DNA of 64,000 nucleotides from [Clostridium] celerecrescens 18A (GTDB lineage: Bacteria; Bacillota; Clostridia; Lachnospirales; Lachnospiraceae): positions 4,700,001 to 4,764,000 of the forward strand of contig NZ_PGET01000001.1 of the NCBI RefSeq assembly GCF_002797975.1, written 5' to 3'. The position numbers and the translations under genes are program-made. Below are positions 9,094-21,150 of the stretch, piece by piece (the first letter of the stretch is position 1; each line of letters opens with the position of its first letter). The notes beneath the pieces are model-generated. The model saw only the letters and a list, made by a program, of their open reading frames with translations. It was not told the DNA's origin and ran no database searches.

Positions 9094-9399
9094 ATGGAAT
9101 ACCGTATAATTAAATCACCGTCACAGGGAACCATCGATATTTTAAACCGAAGGAAGGGCTCAGGCACTTCCACCCCCATAGGACCGGTAGATGCAGTAGG
9201 ACTGGTACAGGGCAGGATCATCGAAATGGTTTGTGCCGCAGATGTGGCAGAAAAAGCAGTAGGTGTTACGGTAGAAGATATCAGAGGAAGCTGCCCGCAG
9301 AACATGATCATGCTTGCGATTTTTGGAGATACGGCATCGGTAGAGGCAGCCATGGACGAGATTAAGCAAAGAGAGAAGAGAGGAGTGGAAGAATGGTAG
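9094..9399 (+). CDS. GrpU-like BMC shell protein with a GSCPQ (putative Fe-S) motif
   Basis: 101 residues: a divergent single BMC domain (SPSQGTIDILNRRKG, then VDAVGLVQGRIIEMVCAADVAEKA, then MLAIFGDTASVEAAMDEI). Residues 65-69 read GSCPQ, the segment that in GrpU proteins of glycyl-radical compartments places a Cys at the hexamer pore to hold an iron-sulfur cluster (known from a Pectobacterium GrpU structure, from memory). Cys67 is the candidate ligand. The ATG at 9094 is preceded by AAAGGATG; a GTG at 9085 is possible. The gene overlaps the following vertex-protein gene by seven bases, indicating coupled translation. GrpU presence fits a glycyl-radical BMC type. Confidence 0.85.
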   Translation: MEYRIIKSPSQGTIDILNRRKGSGTSTPIGPVDAVGLVQGRIIEMVCAADVAEKAVGVTVEDIRGSCPQNMIMLAIFGDTASVEAAMDEIKQREKRGVEEW

Positions 9400-9656
9400 C
9401 GGCCAGATTGATTGATAACATATGGGCAACCAGAAAAGCGGAGTCCTTAAATGGGTATAAATTTATGCTTGCCGAGATCATTGGAGGTACACGGGAAGGT
9501 GAGCGGCTGATCGTAGCAGATATCGTCAGCGCGGGAATCGGTGACCGTGTGATCATTTCCACCGGCTCTTCTGCCAGGCGGATGCTTGGAAGCGACGAAA
9601 TCCCAGTCGATGCCGTAGTAATTGGGATTATTGATGAAGATTGCCAATTTATATAG
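9393..9656 (+). CDS. eutN: EutN/CcmL-type pentameric BMC vertex protein
   Basis: 87 residues matching the BMC-P (EutN/CcmL) fold that closes the shell vertices. Typical features are the N-terminal MVAARLIDNIWATRK strand, LAEIIGG...IVADIVSAGIGDRVIISTGSSAR in the middle, and the conserved C-terminal VDAVVIGIID. Only one such gene lies in this window. The ATG follows AGGAGTGG and overlaps the GrpU-like gene. Function by family is well established; it is structural. Confidence 0.93.
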   Translation: MVAARLIDNIWATRKAESLNGYKFMLAEIIGGTREGERLIVADIVSAGIGDRVIISTGSSARRMLGSDEIPVDAVVIGIIDEDCQFI

Positions 9657-9671
9657 AAGGGAAGTGATCAT

Positions 9672-10301
9672 ATGAAGCAGTTAATTTGTGCAAAAGATGT
9701 GGAAAAGTTAAATGCTGATGGAAAAAAGGTATTTTACGTGGAAAGCGGAAGTATCATCACTCCGTCTGCAAAGGATGCTGCAGATTCGTTTGGTATCAAA
9801 TTCTGCGATAAGGCAGAAGAGCAGACGCAGGCTCCGGCTGCTTTCGCAGCCATGGATATGGACAGCGAAAAAATTTATATGGTACTGAAAACTTTAATGG
9901 AAAAGGGTTTGTTAAATGAGATTTTAAAACCTTACGAGTCAGAAAGCCATGGAAACGGTCTCAAGGTGGTTCGTGGAAGTTCTGTGAAAATGGATGTATT
10001 TGATACAGGCGATCCATCTGTCAAAGCTTACTACCAGGAACTTGTAAGCAAAGAGGAGTCCCATATCAGTGCAGGTTTCCTTGTGATCGACCATTCAAAC
10101 TTTGAATGGGAATTGACCTATGAAGAGATCGACTATGTGATTGAAGGAACCTTAACTGTTACCATTGACGGAAAGACCTACACCGCAAAAGCCGGAGATG
10201 TGCTCTTTGTACCGTCAGGCTCCAAAGTAATCTGGGGTTCCCCAGATAAAGCAAGAGTATTTTATGCAACGTATCCGGCAAACTGGGCTGATTTGGTTTA
10301 A
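9672..10301 (+). CDS. eutQ: EutQ-like cupin protein
   Basis: 209 residues. An N-terminal segment (ICAKDVEKLNADGKKVFYVESGSIITPSA) like that of EutQ is followed, after a linker with an amphipathic helix (residues 55-78), by a C-terminal cupin barrel from about residue 95: SAGFLVIDHSNFEWELTYEEIDYVIEG and GDVLFVPSGSKV. EutQ in Salmonella has reported acetate kinase activity, which would pair with PduL to make ATP; whether this homologue does so is inference. The ATG follows GGGAAGTGA and the next gene starts 11 bases after the stop with its own AAGGAGG. Confidence 0.88.
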   Translation: MKQLICAKDVEKLNADGKKVFYVESGSIITPSAKDAADSFGIKFCDKAEEQTQAPAAFAAMDMDSEKIYMVLKTLMEKGLLNEILKPYESESHGNGLKVVRGSSVKMDVFDTGDPSVKAYYQELVSKEESHISAGFLVIDHSNFEWELTYEEIDYVIEGTLTVTIDGKTYTAKAGDVLFVPSGSKVIWGSPDKARVFYATYPANWADLV

Positions 10302-10312
10302 GGAGGTAAACA

Positions 10313-10918
10313 ATGCAGGCACTTGGCTTTATTGAAACAAAAGGCGTGCTGGCGGCTATAGAGGCGGCAGATGCCATGTTAAAGGCTGCAGACGTGTCTC
10401 TTTTGGAAAAGACCAAAGTCGGCGGAGGTCTTGTCGCTGTTACGGTGACCGGCGATGTGGCGGCAGTAAAGGCAGCGGTGGACGCCGGAGCAGCAGCGGT
10501 AGAACGCATAAACGATGCTGCTTTAATTACACGCCATGTGATTGCCAGGCCTCATGATGAGCTGACGGCTGTAATCGGCGGAGGTACTCCTGACGAACCG
10601 GAACAAGAACCAGTTCCGGAAATCGCTGAAGAACCAGAGGCTGAGGTACTTAAAGAGATAACGGCAGAAGAACCGGTCGAAGAATCTTCCAATGAACCGG
10701 ATTCTGTGGATACCATAAAACGGGAAACCGTGGACTTATGGATGAAGCAGGACGGTCTGGAAGAAGCCATGAAGATACTTGAAGATATGAAGGTAACAGA
10801 GCTTAGGACACTTGCCAGAGAATATCCGGAATTCAGTATAGCTGGACGGGAGATTTCAAAGGCAAATAAAACCCTGCTGCTGGAAGAATTCGGGAAGTAT
10901 TATGGACAGAATGATTAA
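10313..10918 (+). CDS. BMC-H shell protein with acidic linker and SAP/Rho_N-like C-terminal domain
   Basis: 201 residues. Residues 1-85 form a BMC-H domain (GFIETKGVLAAIEAADAM, VGGGLVAVTVTGDVAAVKAA). Residues about 90-140 are an acidic, Pro/Glu-rich linker. Residues about 155-198 (EDMKVTELRTLAREYPEF...ISKANKTLLLEEF) look like a SAP or Rho N-terminal helical domain, a fold often binding nucleic acid. EutK and PduK are known shell proteins with extra C-terminal domains, EutK's being a helix-turn-helix type. Domain assignment of the tail is by pattern only. It sits just before the active aldehyde dehydrogenase gene. Confidence 0.9.
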   Translation: MQALGFIETKGVLAAIEAADAMLKAADVSLLEKTKVGGGLVAVTVTGDVAAVKAAVDAGAAAVERINDAALITRHVIARPHDELTAVIGGGTPDEPEQEPVPEIAEEPEAEVLKEITAEEPVEESSNEPDSVDTIKRETVDLWMKQDGLEEAMKILEDMKVTELRTLAREYPEFSIAGREISKANKTLLLEEFGKYYGQND

Positions 10919-10944
10919 TATTTTTAGAAAGGGAGAACGGGAAC

Positions 10945-12492
10945 ATGGAGAACTTTGATTTTGATTTACGTTCCATCCAGGAAGCAAGGGATTTAGCCAG
11001 ATGCGGTGAAGCAGCCGCAAAAAAAATTGCCGGATTTACGGCAGAACAGATTGACACCATTCTTAAGAGTATGGCAAAAGCAGGAGAGGAACACGCTCTT
11101 TGCCTGGCAGAGATGGCTGTAGAGGAGACAGGCTTTGGAAAGGTCATGGACAAGGCATATAAGAACCATGCTGCTTCCACTCTTTTATATGAAGAAATAA
11201 AAGATATGAAGACAAGAGGAATCCTTGCAGAGGATACCGTAAATAAGACCATTGATGTGGCAGAACCGGTAGGCCTTGTAATGGGTATCGTTCCATCTAC
11301 CAATCCGACCTCAACCGTATTCTTTAAATCCATGATTGCCATTAAATCAGGAAACGCAATTGTATTTTCTCCCCATCCTTCTGCTGCAAAATGCACGTTA
11401 AAGGCTGCAGAGGTTATGAGGGACGCTGCAATTGCAGCAGGAGCACCGGAGGGGATCATCGGCTGTGTATCCATGCCATCCATGGGATCTACCAATGAAC
11501 TGATGAAGTGTAAGGAAGTTTCCGTAATCATTGCAACCGGCGGCCCGGGTATGGTAAAAGCTGCATACAGCGCAGGTAAGCCAGCCATCGGCGTAGGTGC
11601 AGGCAACTCACCGGCTTACATTGAAAAGACGGCAGATGTAAAGCAGGCGGTAAAGACAATCCTTGCCAGCAAGACGTTTGACTATGGTACCATCTGTGCT
11701 TCCGAGCAGTCCATTATCTGTGAGGAAAGCAATCATGCAGAAGTCGTAGCAGAGTTAAAAAGCCAGGGCGGTTACTTTATGACAAAGGAAGAAACCGACA
11801 AAGTCTGTGCCCTGTTATTTAAAAACGGCCATAACATGAATGCCAAATTTGTCGGACGTTCTCCTCAGGTGATTGCTCAGGCAGCCGGAATCCAGATCCC
11901 GGAGGAAGCAAAGGTCCTCATCGGAAAACAGGAAGGTGTCGGAGAGGGATATCCATTATCCTACGAAAAGCTGACAACCGTACTTGGTTTCTACACAGTA
12001 AAGAACTGGGAAGAGGCCTGCGGCTTAAGCATCCGACTTTTACAGAACGGAATCGGACATACCATGAGCATTCATACCCAGGACAGGGATATGGTTCTTA
12101 AGTTTGCTGCAAAGCCTGCTTCCAGAATCCTTGTAAATACAGGCGGAAGCCAGGGAGGAACAGGAATCAGTACAGGCCTTCCGATTTCCTTTACATTGGG
12201 ATGCGGAACCTGCGGAGGAAGCTCTGTTTCTGAAAATGTGAGCCCGAAACATCTCCTTAATGTGAAAAAGGTCGCATTTGGTATTAAAGATTGCTCTACA
12301 ATCGCGGCAGATGATCCAACCTTTACCTGGAAGAACAAAACCCAGGAGGCTACCTTTAGCCCTGCTGACTTCGTAGCTTCTTTTGATAAAAAAGAAGGTG
12401 AGGCCTCTTCTGCCTGCCAGGGAGGAAACGATGACAATGAGAAGCTGGCAGCTCTTGTAAAAGAGATCGTACTGGCCATGAAAGGCCAGTAA
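10945..12492 (+). CDS. CoA-acylating acetaldehyde dehydrogenase of the cut BMC
   Basis: 515 residues of the EutE/PduP family; converts acetaldehyde, NAD+ and CoA to acetyl-CoA. The nucleophile is Cys251 in FDYGTICASEQ; the preceding GVGAGNSPAYIEKTADV is the usual nucleotide-site loop. The C-terminal 15 residues (about 497-513, EKLAALVKEIVLAMK) after a poor linker form an amphipathic helix typical of encapsulation peptides. It is the functional counterpart of the Cys-less homologue at 522-2018. The ATG follows GGGAGAACGGGAAC. Called CutF in some cut clusters; naming is not uniform, so no symbol is given. Confidence 0.94.
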   Translation: MENFDFDLRSIQEARDLARCGEAAAKKIAGFTAEQIDTILKSMAKAGEEHALCLAEMAVEETGFGKVMDKAYKNHAASTLLYEEIKDMKTRGILAEDTVNKTIDVAEPVGLVMGIVPSTNPTSTVFFKSMIAIKSGNAIVFSPHPSAAKCTLKAAEVMRDAAIAAGAPEGIIGCVSMPSMGSTNELMKCKEVSVIIATGGPGMVKAAYSAGKPAIGVGAGNSPAYIEKTADVKQAVKTILASKTFDYGTICASEQSIICEESNHAEVVAELKSQGGYFMTKEETDKVCALLFKNGHNMNAKFVGRSPQVIAQAAGIQIPEEAKVLIGKQEGVGEGYPLSYEKLTTVLGFYTVKNWEEACGLSIRLLQNGIGHTMSIHTQDRDMVLKFAAKPASRILVNTGGSQGGTGISTGLPISFTLGCGTCGGSSVSENVSPKHLLNVKKVAFGIKDCSTIAADDPTFTWKNKTQEATFSPADFVASFDKKEGEASSACQGGNDDNEKLAALVKEIVLAMKGQ

Positions 12493-12527
12493 AAGCCAGT
12501 AAAAGCAGCAAGGAAAGGAGAACAGGA

Positions 12528-13163
12528 ATGGATAAGTATGAAGCGGTAATCAAACTCTTAATGGAAGCCGTAAAAGCGGAATCCGGAACAGATGAGTTTC
12601 GAATACCAGTTGGCGTTTCCAACCGCCATGTACATTTGTCCCAGGAAGACTTGGATGCCCTTTTCGGTAAGGGGTACGAACTGACCAAGATGAAGGAGTT
12701 ATCCCAGCCGGGTCAGTATGCATGCAAGGAAACAGTTACTGTATGCGGCCCAAAGGGAGCCATTGAGAAGGTCCGTATATTAGGTCCGGTCAGAAAACAG
12801 ACTCAGGTCGAGGTTCTGGCAGCAGACTGTTTTAAGCTTGGAAAGAAATCCGAGCCTAAGATGTCCGGTGAATTAGCAGGAACACCGGGGATCACCCTGG
12901 TGGGACCAAAGGGTTCCGTTCAAACAAAAGAGGGCTTAATCATCGCCCAGAGACACATTCATATGACTCCTCAGGATGCCCTGAAGTTCGGCGTTCATGA
13001 TGGTCAGACGGTAAGCATTCAGACAGAGGGGATCCGCGGCGGTATTTTTCATCATACGGCAATCCGCGTAACCGAAACATCAAGCCTGGAATGCCATCTT
13101 GATACGGAAGAAGCAAATGCCATGGGACTTGGCGGTTCTTCAAGCGTAACCATTGTAAAATAG
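12528..13163 (+). CDS. pduL: PduL-type phosphotransacylase
   Basis: 211 residues, the BMC-type phosphate acyltransferase, converting acetyl-CoA and phosphate to acetyl-phosphate and recycling CoA inside the compartment. Two beta-barrel repeats are visible: VGVSNRHVHLSQEDL with the metal-ligand His pair near residue 30, and IIAQRHIHMTPQDALKFGV near residue 145. The N-terminal 18 residues (YEAVIKLLMEAVKAE) form a short amphipathic helix suited to encapsulation. The ATG follows AAAGGAG. It is the last enzyme gene before the final shell gene. Confidence 0.94.
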   Translation: MDKYEAVIKLLMEAVKAESGTDEFRIPVGVSNRHVHLSQEDLDALFGKGYELTKMKELSQPGQYACKETVTVCGPKGAIEKVRILGPVRKQTQVEVLAADCFKLGKKSEPKMSGELAGTPGITLVGPKGSVQTKEGLIIAQRHIHMTPQDALKFGVHDGQTVSIQTEGIRGGIFHHTAIRVTETSSLECHLDTEEANAMGLGGSSSVTIVK

Positions 13164-13205
13164 GTGAACCATTAAAAATTAATTATAAATCAGGAGGATT
13201 TAAAA

Positions 13206-13490
13206 ATGAAATACGATGCATTAGGAATGATTGAAACAAAAGGTTTAATTGGATCCGTTGAAGCAGCAGATGCTATGGTGAAAGCAGCAAACGTTACCCT
13301 GATCGGTAAAGAATTCGTAGGCGGCGGTCTTGTTACTGTTATGGTAAGAGGCGATGTAGGAGCTGTTAAGGCAGCTACTGATGCAGGTGCAGCAGCAGCT
13401 CAGCGTGTTGGTGAGCTTGTATCTGTCCATGTAATTCCTCGTCCACATGCAGAAGTTGAAACAATTCTTCCAGGTACAAAAGAAGCATAA
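13206..13490 (+). CDS. BMC-H major shell protein (PduA/EutM-like)
   Basis: 94 residues, minimal BMC-H domain: [26 protein letters not shown], pore region around [16 protein letters not shown], and the ending [16 protein letters not shown]. The GGG pore is the type found in small polar-metabolite pores of PduA. Its upstream AGGAGG site is strong and codon choice looks biased toward highly used codons (GCA, GTT, GGT), consistent with a major facet protein. It closes the operon and is followed after 13 bases by a strong terminator. Confidence 0.94.
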   Translation: MKYDALGMIETKGLIGSVEAADAMVKAANVTLIGKEFVGGGLVTVMVRGDVGAVKAATDAGAAAAQRVGELVSVHVIPRPHAEVETILPGTKEA

Positions 13491-13503
13491 TTTAAAATTT
13501 GTT

Positions 13504-13551
13504 AAGGTCTGTTTTTTACGGGTTCTTCCTGCAAAAAACAGACCTTTTTTT
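13504..13551 (+). terminator. Rho-independent terminator of the cut BMC operon
   Basis: Perfect 14-base stem AAGGTCTGTTTTTT / AAAAAACAGACCTT around a 15-base loop, followed by a T-run. It separates the BMC operon from the ATP synthase operon. Confidence 0.95.
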
Positions 13552-13618
13552 ACAATTTTTTTAAAATCTTGTAAAAACATAAAATTTTTGGAGTGTCAAG
13601 TTAAATTTCCGCATATAA

Positions 13619-13647
13619 TAGACAAAATATGTTTTTTTAGGTATAAT
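13619..13647 (+). promoter_or_regulatory. Promoter of the ATP synthase operon
   Basis: TAGACA (13619-13624), 17-base spacer, TATAAT (13642-13647), 39 bases before the atpZ start. SigA type. Confidence 0.75.
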
Positions 13648-13686
13648 ACCAATTATATGTGCAGGATGCAGAAAGCAGGTGTAATT

Positions 13687-14022
13687 ATGCGTCATAAAAA
13701 GAGCGTAATGAGAAGTTTCATGATGGTGACCCAACTGGGGATCAGTGTCATGGTACCTGTATTTGTCTGTATTCTTGCAGGTTACTATATTGACCGGTAC
13801 GCTGGGACAAAACTGACGTTATTATTTATGGTTCTGGGGTTTCTGGCTGGGGGATCCAATGCTTATAAGCTGGCAAAGGCAACACTGGCCATGAATGAAA
13901 GGGAGGAGAGGGTTGAGGATCAGAAGGAGCGCGTGGAACGGCAAGCGGAGGCTAGACCCAAGGTGCATAAACCGAAACAGCCAAGCCGCGTGAAAGGACA
14001 TGATGATGAGAAACTTTCGTAG
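13687..14022 (+). CDS. atpZ: AtpZ/AtpI-type F-ATPase accessory membrane protein
   Basis: 111 residues. Two membrane segments (about residues 14-36 and 42-66, ISVMVPVFVCILAGYYI and LLFMVLGFLAGGSNAYKLA) are followed by a charged Arg/Glu/Lys tail. This two-helix pattern and the position first in the atp operon match AtpZ, which together with AtpI has been linked to ion supply and c-ring assembly. The start is placed at 13687 because AGCAGGTG lies eight bases upstream; longer readings that start before the promoter are rejected. Confidence 0.85.
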   Translation: MRHKKSVMRSFMMVTQLGISVMVPVFVCILAGYYIDRYAGTKLTLLFMVLGFLAGGSNAYKLAKATLAMNEREERVEDQKERVERQAEARPKVHKPKQPSRVKGHDDEKLS

Positions 14023-14037
14023 ACAGGAGGACTTGTA

Positions 14038-14439
14038 ATGGGGAAGGAAACAAAGAATCTGATTCTTGAGGTTTCTGCCGGAATCGTTATTTTCACGGCA
14101 GCAGCTATGCTAGGGGCATTATTTATGTATCCAAGACGAGCTGTATTTGCAGGACTTATTTTGGGAATGGTGTTAGCTCTGGCCATGTTTTTATCCATGG
14201 CTATGGTACTTGAACGTTCTATGAAGACGGAAGATCCAAAGACTGTTCAGAAGCAGAGTATTATTAGTTCAGTCCTTCGCTATCTGCTGCTTATTGTCAT
14301 ACTGGTGGCAGTTATTGTCCGGTTTTCGAACTGGTTCAATCCGGTCGCAGTAGTAATCGGAGTCCTCGGACTCAAGGTTGGAGCATTTTCCCAGCCTATT
14401 ATCCATAAGATCGTGGCCAACAGGACAAAGGGAGAGTAA
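14038..14439 (+). CDS. atpI: ATP synthase subunit I (AtpI)
   Basis: 133 residues with four predicted membrane helices (about 9-28, 34-56, 78-96, 101-118). Size, topology and position between atpZ and atpB match AtpI, a chaperone for c-ring assembly. The ATG at 14038 follows CAGGAGG. Not a catalytic subunit. Sequence conservation in this family is low, so the call rests mainly on topology and operon order. Confidence 0.84.
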   Translation: MGKETKNLILEVSAGIVIFTAAAMLGALFMYPRRAVFAGLILGMVLALAMFLSMAMVLERSMKTEDPKTVQKQSIISSVLRYLLLIVILVAVIVRFSNWFNPVAVVIGVLGLKVGAFSQPIIHKIVANRTKGE

Positions 14440-14487
14440 TCTTCTTTGCGGTCAAGTGGGATCTCTTAAGAAAGGAGGCTTAAGCGT

Positions 14488-15482
<995 letters not shown>

Positions 15483-15555
15483 AGAGTGAATTGGCGGGAG
15501 GCGATAGCCTGCCCTCAGAATGGGGAAAGAATAAAGAGCGAAAGGAGGCGAAACC

Positions 15556-16071
15556 TTGGATCGATTATTGGGATTTGACCCACAGCTGCTTTTCGATTCA
15601 TTTGTAACAGGCATCAACATATTCATCCTGTTTTTTGCGTTATCCTATATGCTGTTTAATCCGGTACGGGAAGTACTGGAAAAGAGAAGACAGAGGATTG
15701 CGGGAGAATTAAAGAACGCTGCCGACGATAAGGAAGCTGCGAGGGCAATGAAGGAAGAATATGAAGCCAGACTTCTTGAAGTGAAGAAAGAGGCAGAAGA
15801 AATCTTAGAGGATGCCAGAAAAAGAGCGAAACAGCGTGAGGCAGAGATTATTACAGAAGCCAGGGAAGAAGCGGACCGCATTGTTACGCGGGGTAGCCGT
15901 GAGGTGGAACTGGAGAGAAAGAAAGCGCTTGATGATATGAAGGATCAGATCATATCCATCGCTTCTGTTATGGCCGGCAAGGTCGTAGCTGCTTCCATTG
16001 ACACTACGGTGCAGGATGCCCTGATTGACGAGACTTTGAAAGAGATGGGTGAAAGCACATGGCAAAGCTAG
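15556..16071 (+). CDS. atpF: ATP synthase F0 subunit b
   Basis: 171 residues: one N-terminal membrane helix (about 12-32, FVTGINIFILFFALSYML) followed by a long charged coiled coil forming the peripheral stalk. The start is a TTG at 15556 with an excellent AAAGGAGG seven bases upstream; no ATG is suitably placed. The 3' end overlaps atpH by 13 bases. Confidence 0.94.
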   Translation: MDRLLGFDPQLLFDSFVTGINIFILFFALSYMLFNPVREVLEKRRQRIAGELKNAADDKEAARAMKEEYEARLLEVKKEAEEILEDARKRAKQREAEIITEAREEADRIVTRGSREVELERKKALDDMKDQIISIASVMAGKVVAASIDTTVQDALIDETLKEMGESTWQS

Positions 16072-16603
16072 TATCAAAGGTATACGGCGATGCATTGTTT
16101 GAGGAAGCTCTTAATAAGCAGGAAGTGGACGCTTTGTTTGAGGAAGTGAAGAGCCTGCAGGTGATCTGGCACGAGAATCAGTCATTGGCGGAGCTTCTTA
16201 ATAATCCGAAGATTGTAAAGGAAGATAAAATCGGCATTATTAAGAATATTTTCGGCGGACGCGTATCGGATGACCTGATGGGTTTTCTGGCAGTCATTGT
16301 CGACAAAGGCAGGCAGAAGGAGATTCCGGCAATCTGTGAATACTTCATAAACGCTGTCAAGGAATATAAGAAGATCGGCGTGGCCCATGTGGCCAGTGCT
16401 GTTGAATTAAATGAGGGGCAAAAGGCCCGGCTGGTAGAAAAGCTGTTAAATACGACTCAGTACGTAGATTTTGAGATGGATTATCAGGTTGACCCGTCAA
16501 TCATTGGCGGCATGGTAATCAGGATCGGGGACCGGGTGGTGGATTCCAGCATTAAGACGCAGATTTACGAACTGCGCCGCAGCCTGTTAAAGCTGCAATT
16601 GAC

Positions 16604-16607
<4 letters not shown>
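16059..16607 (+). CDS. atpH: ATP synthase F1 subunit delta
   Basis: 182 residues of the OSCP/delta family: N-terminal helical bundle (SKVYGDALFEEALNKQEVDAL) and the conserved C-terminal GGMVIRIGDRVVDSSI motif. It connects the peripheral stalk to F1. The gene overlaps atpF, so translation is coupled. It is followed by a long intercistronic hairpin before atpA. Confidence 0.95.
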
Positions 16608-18233
<1,626 letters not shown>

Positions 18234-18249
18234 AGGCAGGTGAACAATC

Positions 18250-19104
18250 ATGGCATCCATTAGGGATATCAAACGAAGAAGAGACAGTATTTCCAGTACC
18301 GAACAGATTACGAAAGCCATGAAGCTCATATCTACCGTTAAGCTGCAGAAGTCTAAAGCTAAGGCAGAGGAATCCAAACCCTATTACGAAATGATGTATG
18401 ATACCATAGGCTCCATGCTGCGCAAATCCGGGAGCATAGACCATAAGTATTTAAAGGCAGGCGATTCTAAGAGGAAGGCAGTCATTGTCATCACTTCAAA
18501 CCGTGGACTGGCAGGAGGCTATAACAGCAACATTGTCAAGATGGTTCATGGAGATGAGAGGCTTACGCCGGAACTTACGGATGTGTATGCCGTTGGTAGG
18601 AAAGGGAAGGAAGCACTGGCAAGAAAGGGATATACGATTGCCGAGGATTATTCCGAGGTGATTAATGAACCGATCTACCGTGATGCGGCCGATATTACCA
18701 TGGAGCTTCTGGATGCATTTGGACAGAACCGGATAGGTGAAATTTATCTGGCTTATACATCCTTTAAGAATACTGTGACCCAAATACCGACTCTTAAAAA
18801 GCTTCTCCCGGTTGAAATGGAAAAGGGAAGCGAAAAAACGGATCTGACTTTAATGAACTATGAGCCGGATGAGGACCAGGTATTGGATTCCATTATTCCT
18901 AAGTATATGAGCAGCATGATCTATGGCGCTTTGCTGGAAGCCGTTGCAAGTGAAAACGGAGCCAGAATGGCGGCCATGGACTCTGCAACCAATAATGCGG
19001 AAGAGATGATAGAAGAACTTGGACTGGCATATAACCGGGCAAGACAGGGGTCTATTACCCAGGAGCTTACCGAGATCATAGCCGGAGCCAATGCGATTTC
19101 ATAA
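18250..19104 (+). CDS. atpG: ATP synthase F1 subunit gamma
   Basis: 284 residues. The N-terminal helix (IRDIKRRRDSISSTEQITKAM) and the C-terminal helix (EELGLAYNRARQGSITQELTEI) are the coiled-coil rotor shaft; the middle VITSNRGLAGGYNSNI is family-typical. The ATG at 18250 lies after GGCAGGTGAAC. Confidence 0.97.
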   Translation: MASIRDIKRRRDSISSTEQITKAMKLISTVKLQKSKAKAEESKPYYEMMYDTIGSMLRKSGSIDHKYLKAGDSKRKAVIVITSNRGLAGGYNSNIVKMVHGDERLTPELTDVYAVGRKGKEALARKGYTIAEDYSEVINEPIYRDAADITMELLDAFGQNRIGEIYLAYTSFKNTVTQIPTLKKLLPVEMEKGSEKTDLTLMNYEPDEDQVLDSIIPKYMSSMIYGALLEAVASENGARMAAMDSATNNAEEMIEELGLAYNRARQGSITQELTEIIAGANAIS

Positions 19105-19126
19105 GGCGAACCGAACTTCATGTTAG

Positions 19127-20557
<1,431 letters not shown>

Positions 20558-20568
20558 GGGGTGGGAAT

Positions 20569-20967
20569 ATGGCTGATTTATTTAAACTGCAGATCATTAC
20601 TCCGGAACGGAAGTTTTACGAGGGAGAGGCTTCTATGGTGGAGCTTACTACCACGGAAGGGGATATCGGCGTATACCGGAATCATATTCCCATGACTGCC
20701 ATTGCTGCTCCGGGAGTCTTAAAGATTCACGAGGAGGGCGGAGTGAAGAATGCGGCCCTGATGTCTGGTTTTGTTGAGATTTTACCAGAGAAGATCGTCA
20801 TTATGGCGGAAGTTGTGGAATGGCCGGAAGAAATCGATGCAAACCGTGCAGAGGAGGCTAAGATTCGTGCAGAACGCCGCTTAAAGGAACAGAGCGGAAA
20901 AATTGATAATGCTAGAGCGGAAGCTGCTCTGAGAAGAGCTCTTATAAGGCTTTCACTTACAAAGTAA
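20569..20967 (+). CDS. atpC: ATP synthase F1 subunit epsilon
   Basis: 132 residues. N-terminal beta sandwich (LFKLQIITPERKFYEGEA, TEGDIGVYRNHIPM) and a C-terminal two-helix domain (about 88-130) that in other bacteria regulates ATP hydrolysis. The ATG follows GGGGGTGGG. Last gene of the operon. Confidence 0.96.
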   Translation: MADLFKLQIITPERKFYEGEASMVELTTTEGDIGVYRNHIPMTAIAAPGVLKIHEEGGVKNAALMSGFVEILPEKIVIMAEVVEWPEEIDANRAEEAKIRAERRLKEQSGKIDNARAEAALRRALIRLSLTK

Positions 20968-20970
20968 AGA

Positions 20971-21012
20971 AAAGGGATTTGAACCTTTTAAAACAGGTTC
21001 AGATCCTTTTTT
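20971..21012 (+). terminator. Terminator of the ATP synthase operon
   Basis: AAAGGGATTTGAACCT pairs with AGGTTCAGATCCTTT around a short A/T loop, and T6 follows. Confidence 0.9.
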
Positions 21013-21150
21013 ATTGACCTGCAGGGAAGCGTTATGGTATCATTATTGCAGTTAAAACGTAAAGAATCTGGGATAATCCGGCACTTATGGATTAAACCCT
21101 TCTTTTGTGGTATACTATTATGCAGATTATATAAACAGGGGGATAGTATT

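Noticed and set aside
13447-13686. N-terminal extension of atpZ back to 13447
   Set aside because: It would run through the BMC terminator and the atp promoter; the ATG at 13687 has a proper ribosome site.
21088-21116. TGGATT-17-TATACT as promoter of the lone nucleotidyltransferase
   Set aside because: Only the -10 is reasonable and the -35 is poor; left out of the features for lack of support.
21034-21150. N-terminal extension of the nucleotidyltransferase at 21151
   Set aside because: The extra residues are unlike the family, whose motif starts right after the ATG at 21151, and no ribosome site precedes 21034.
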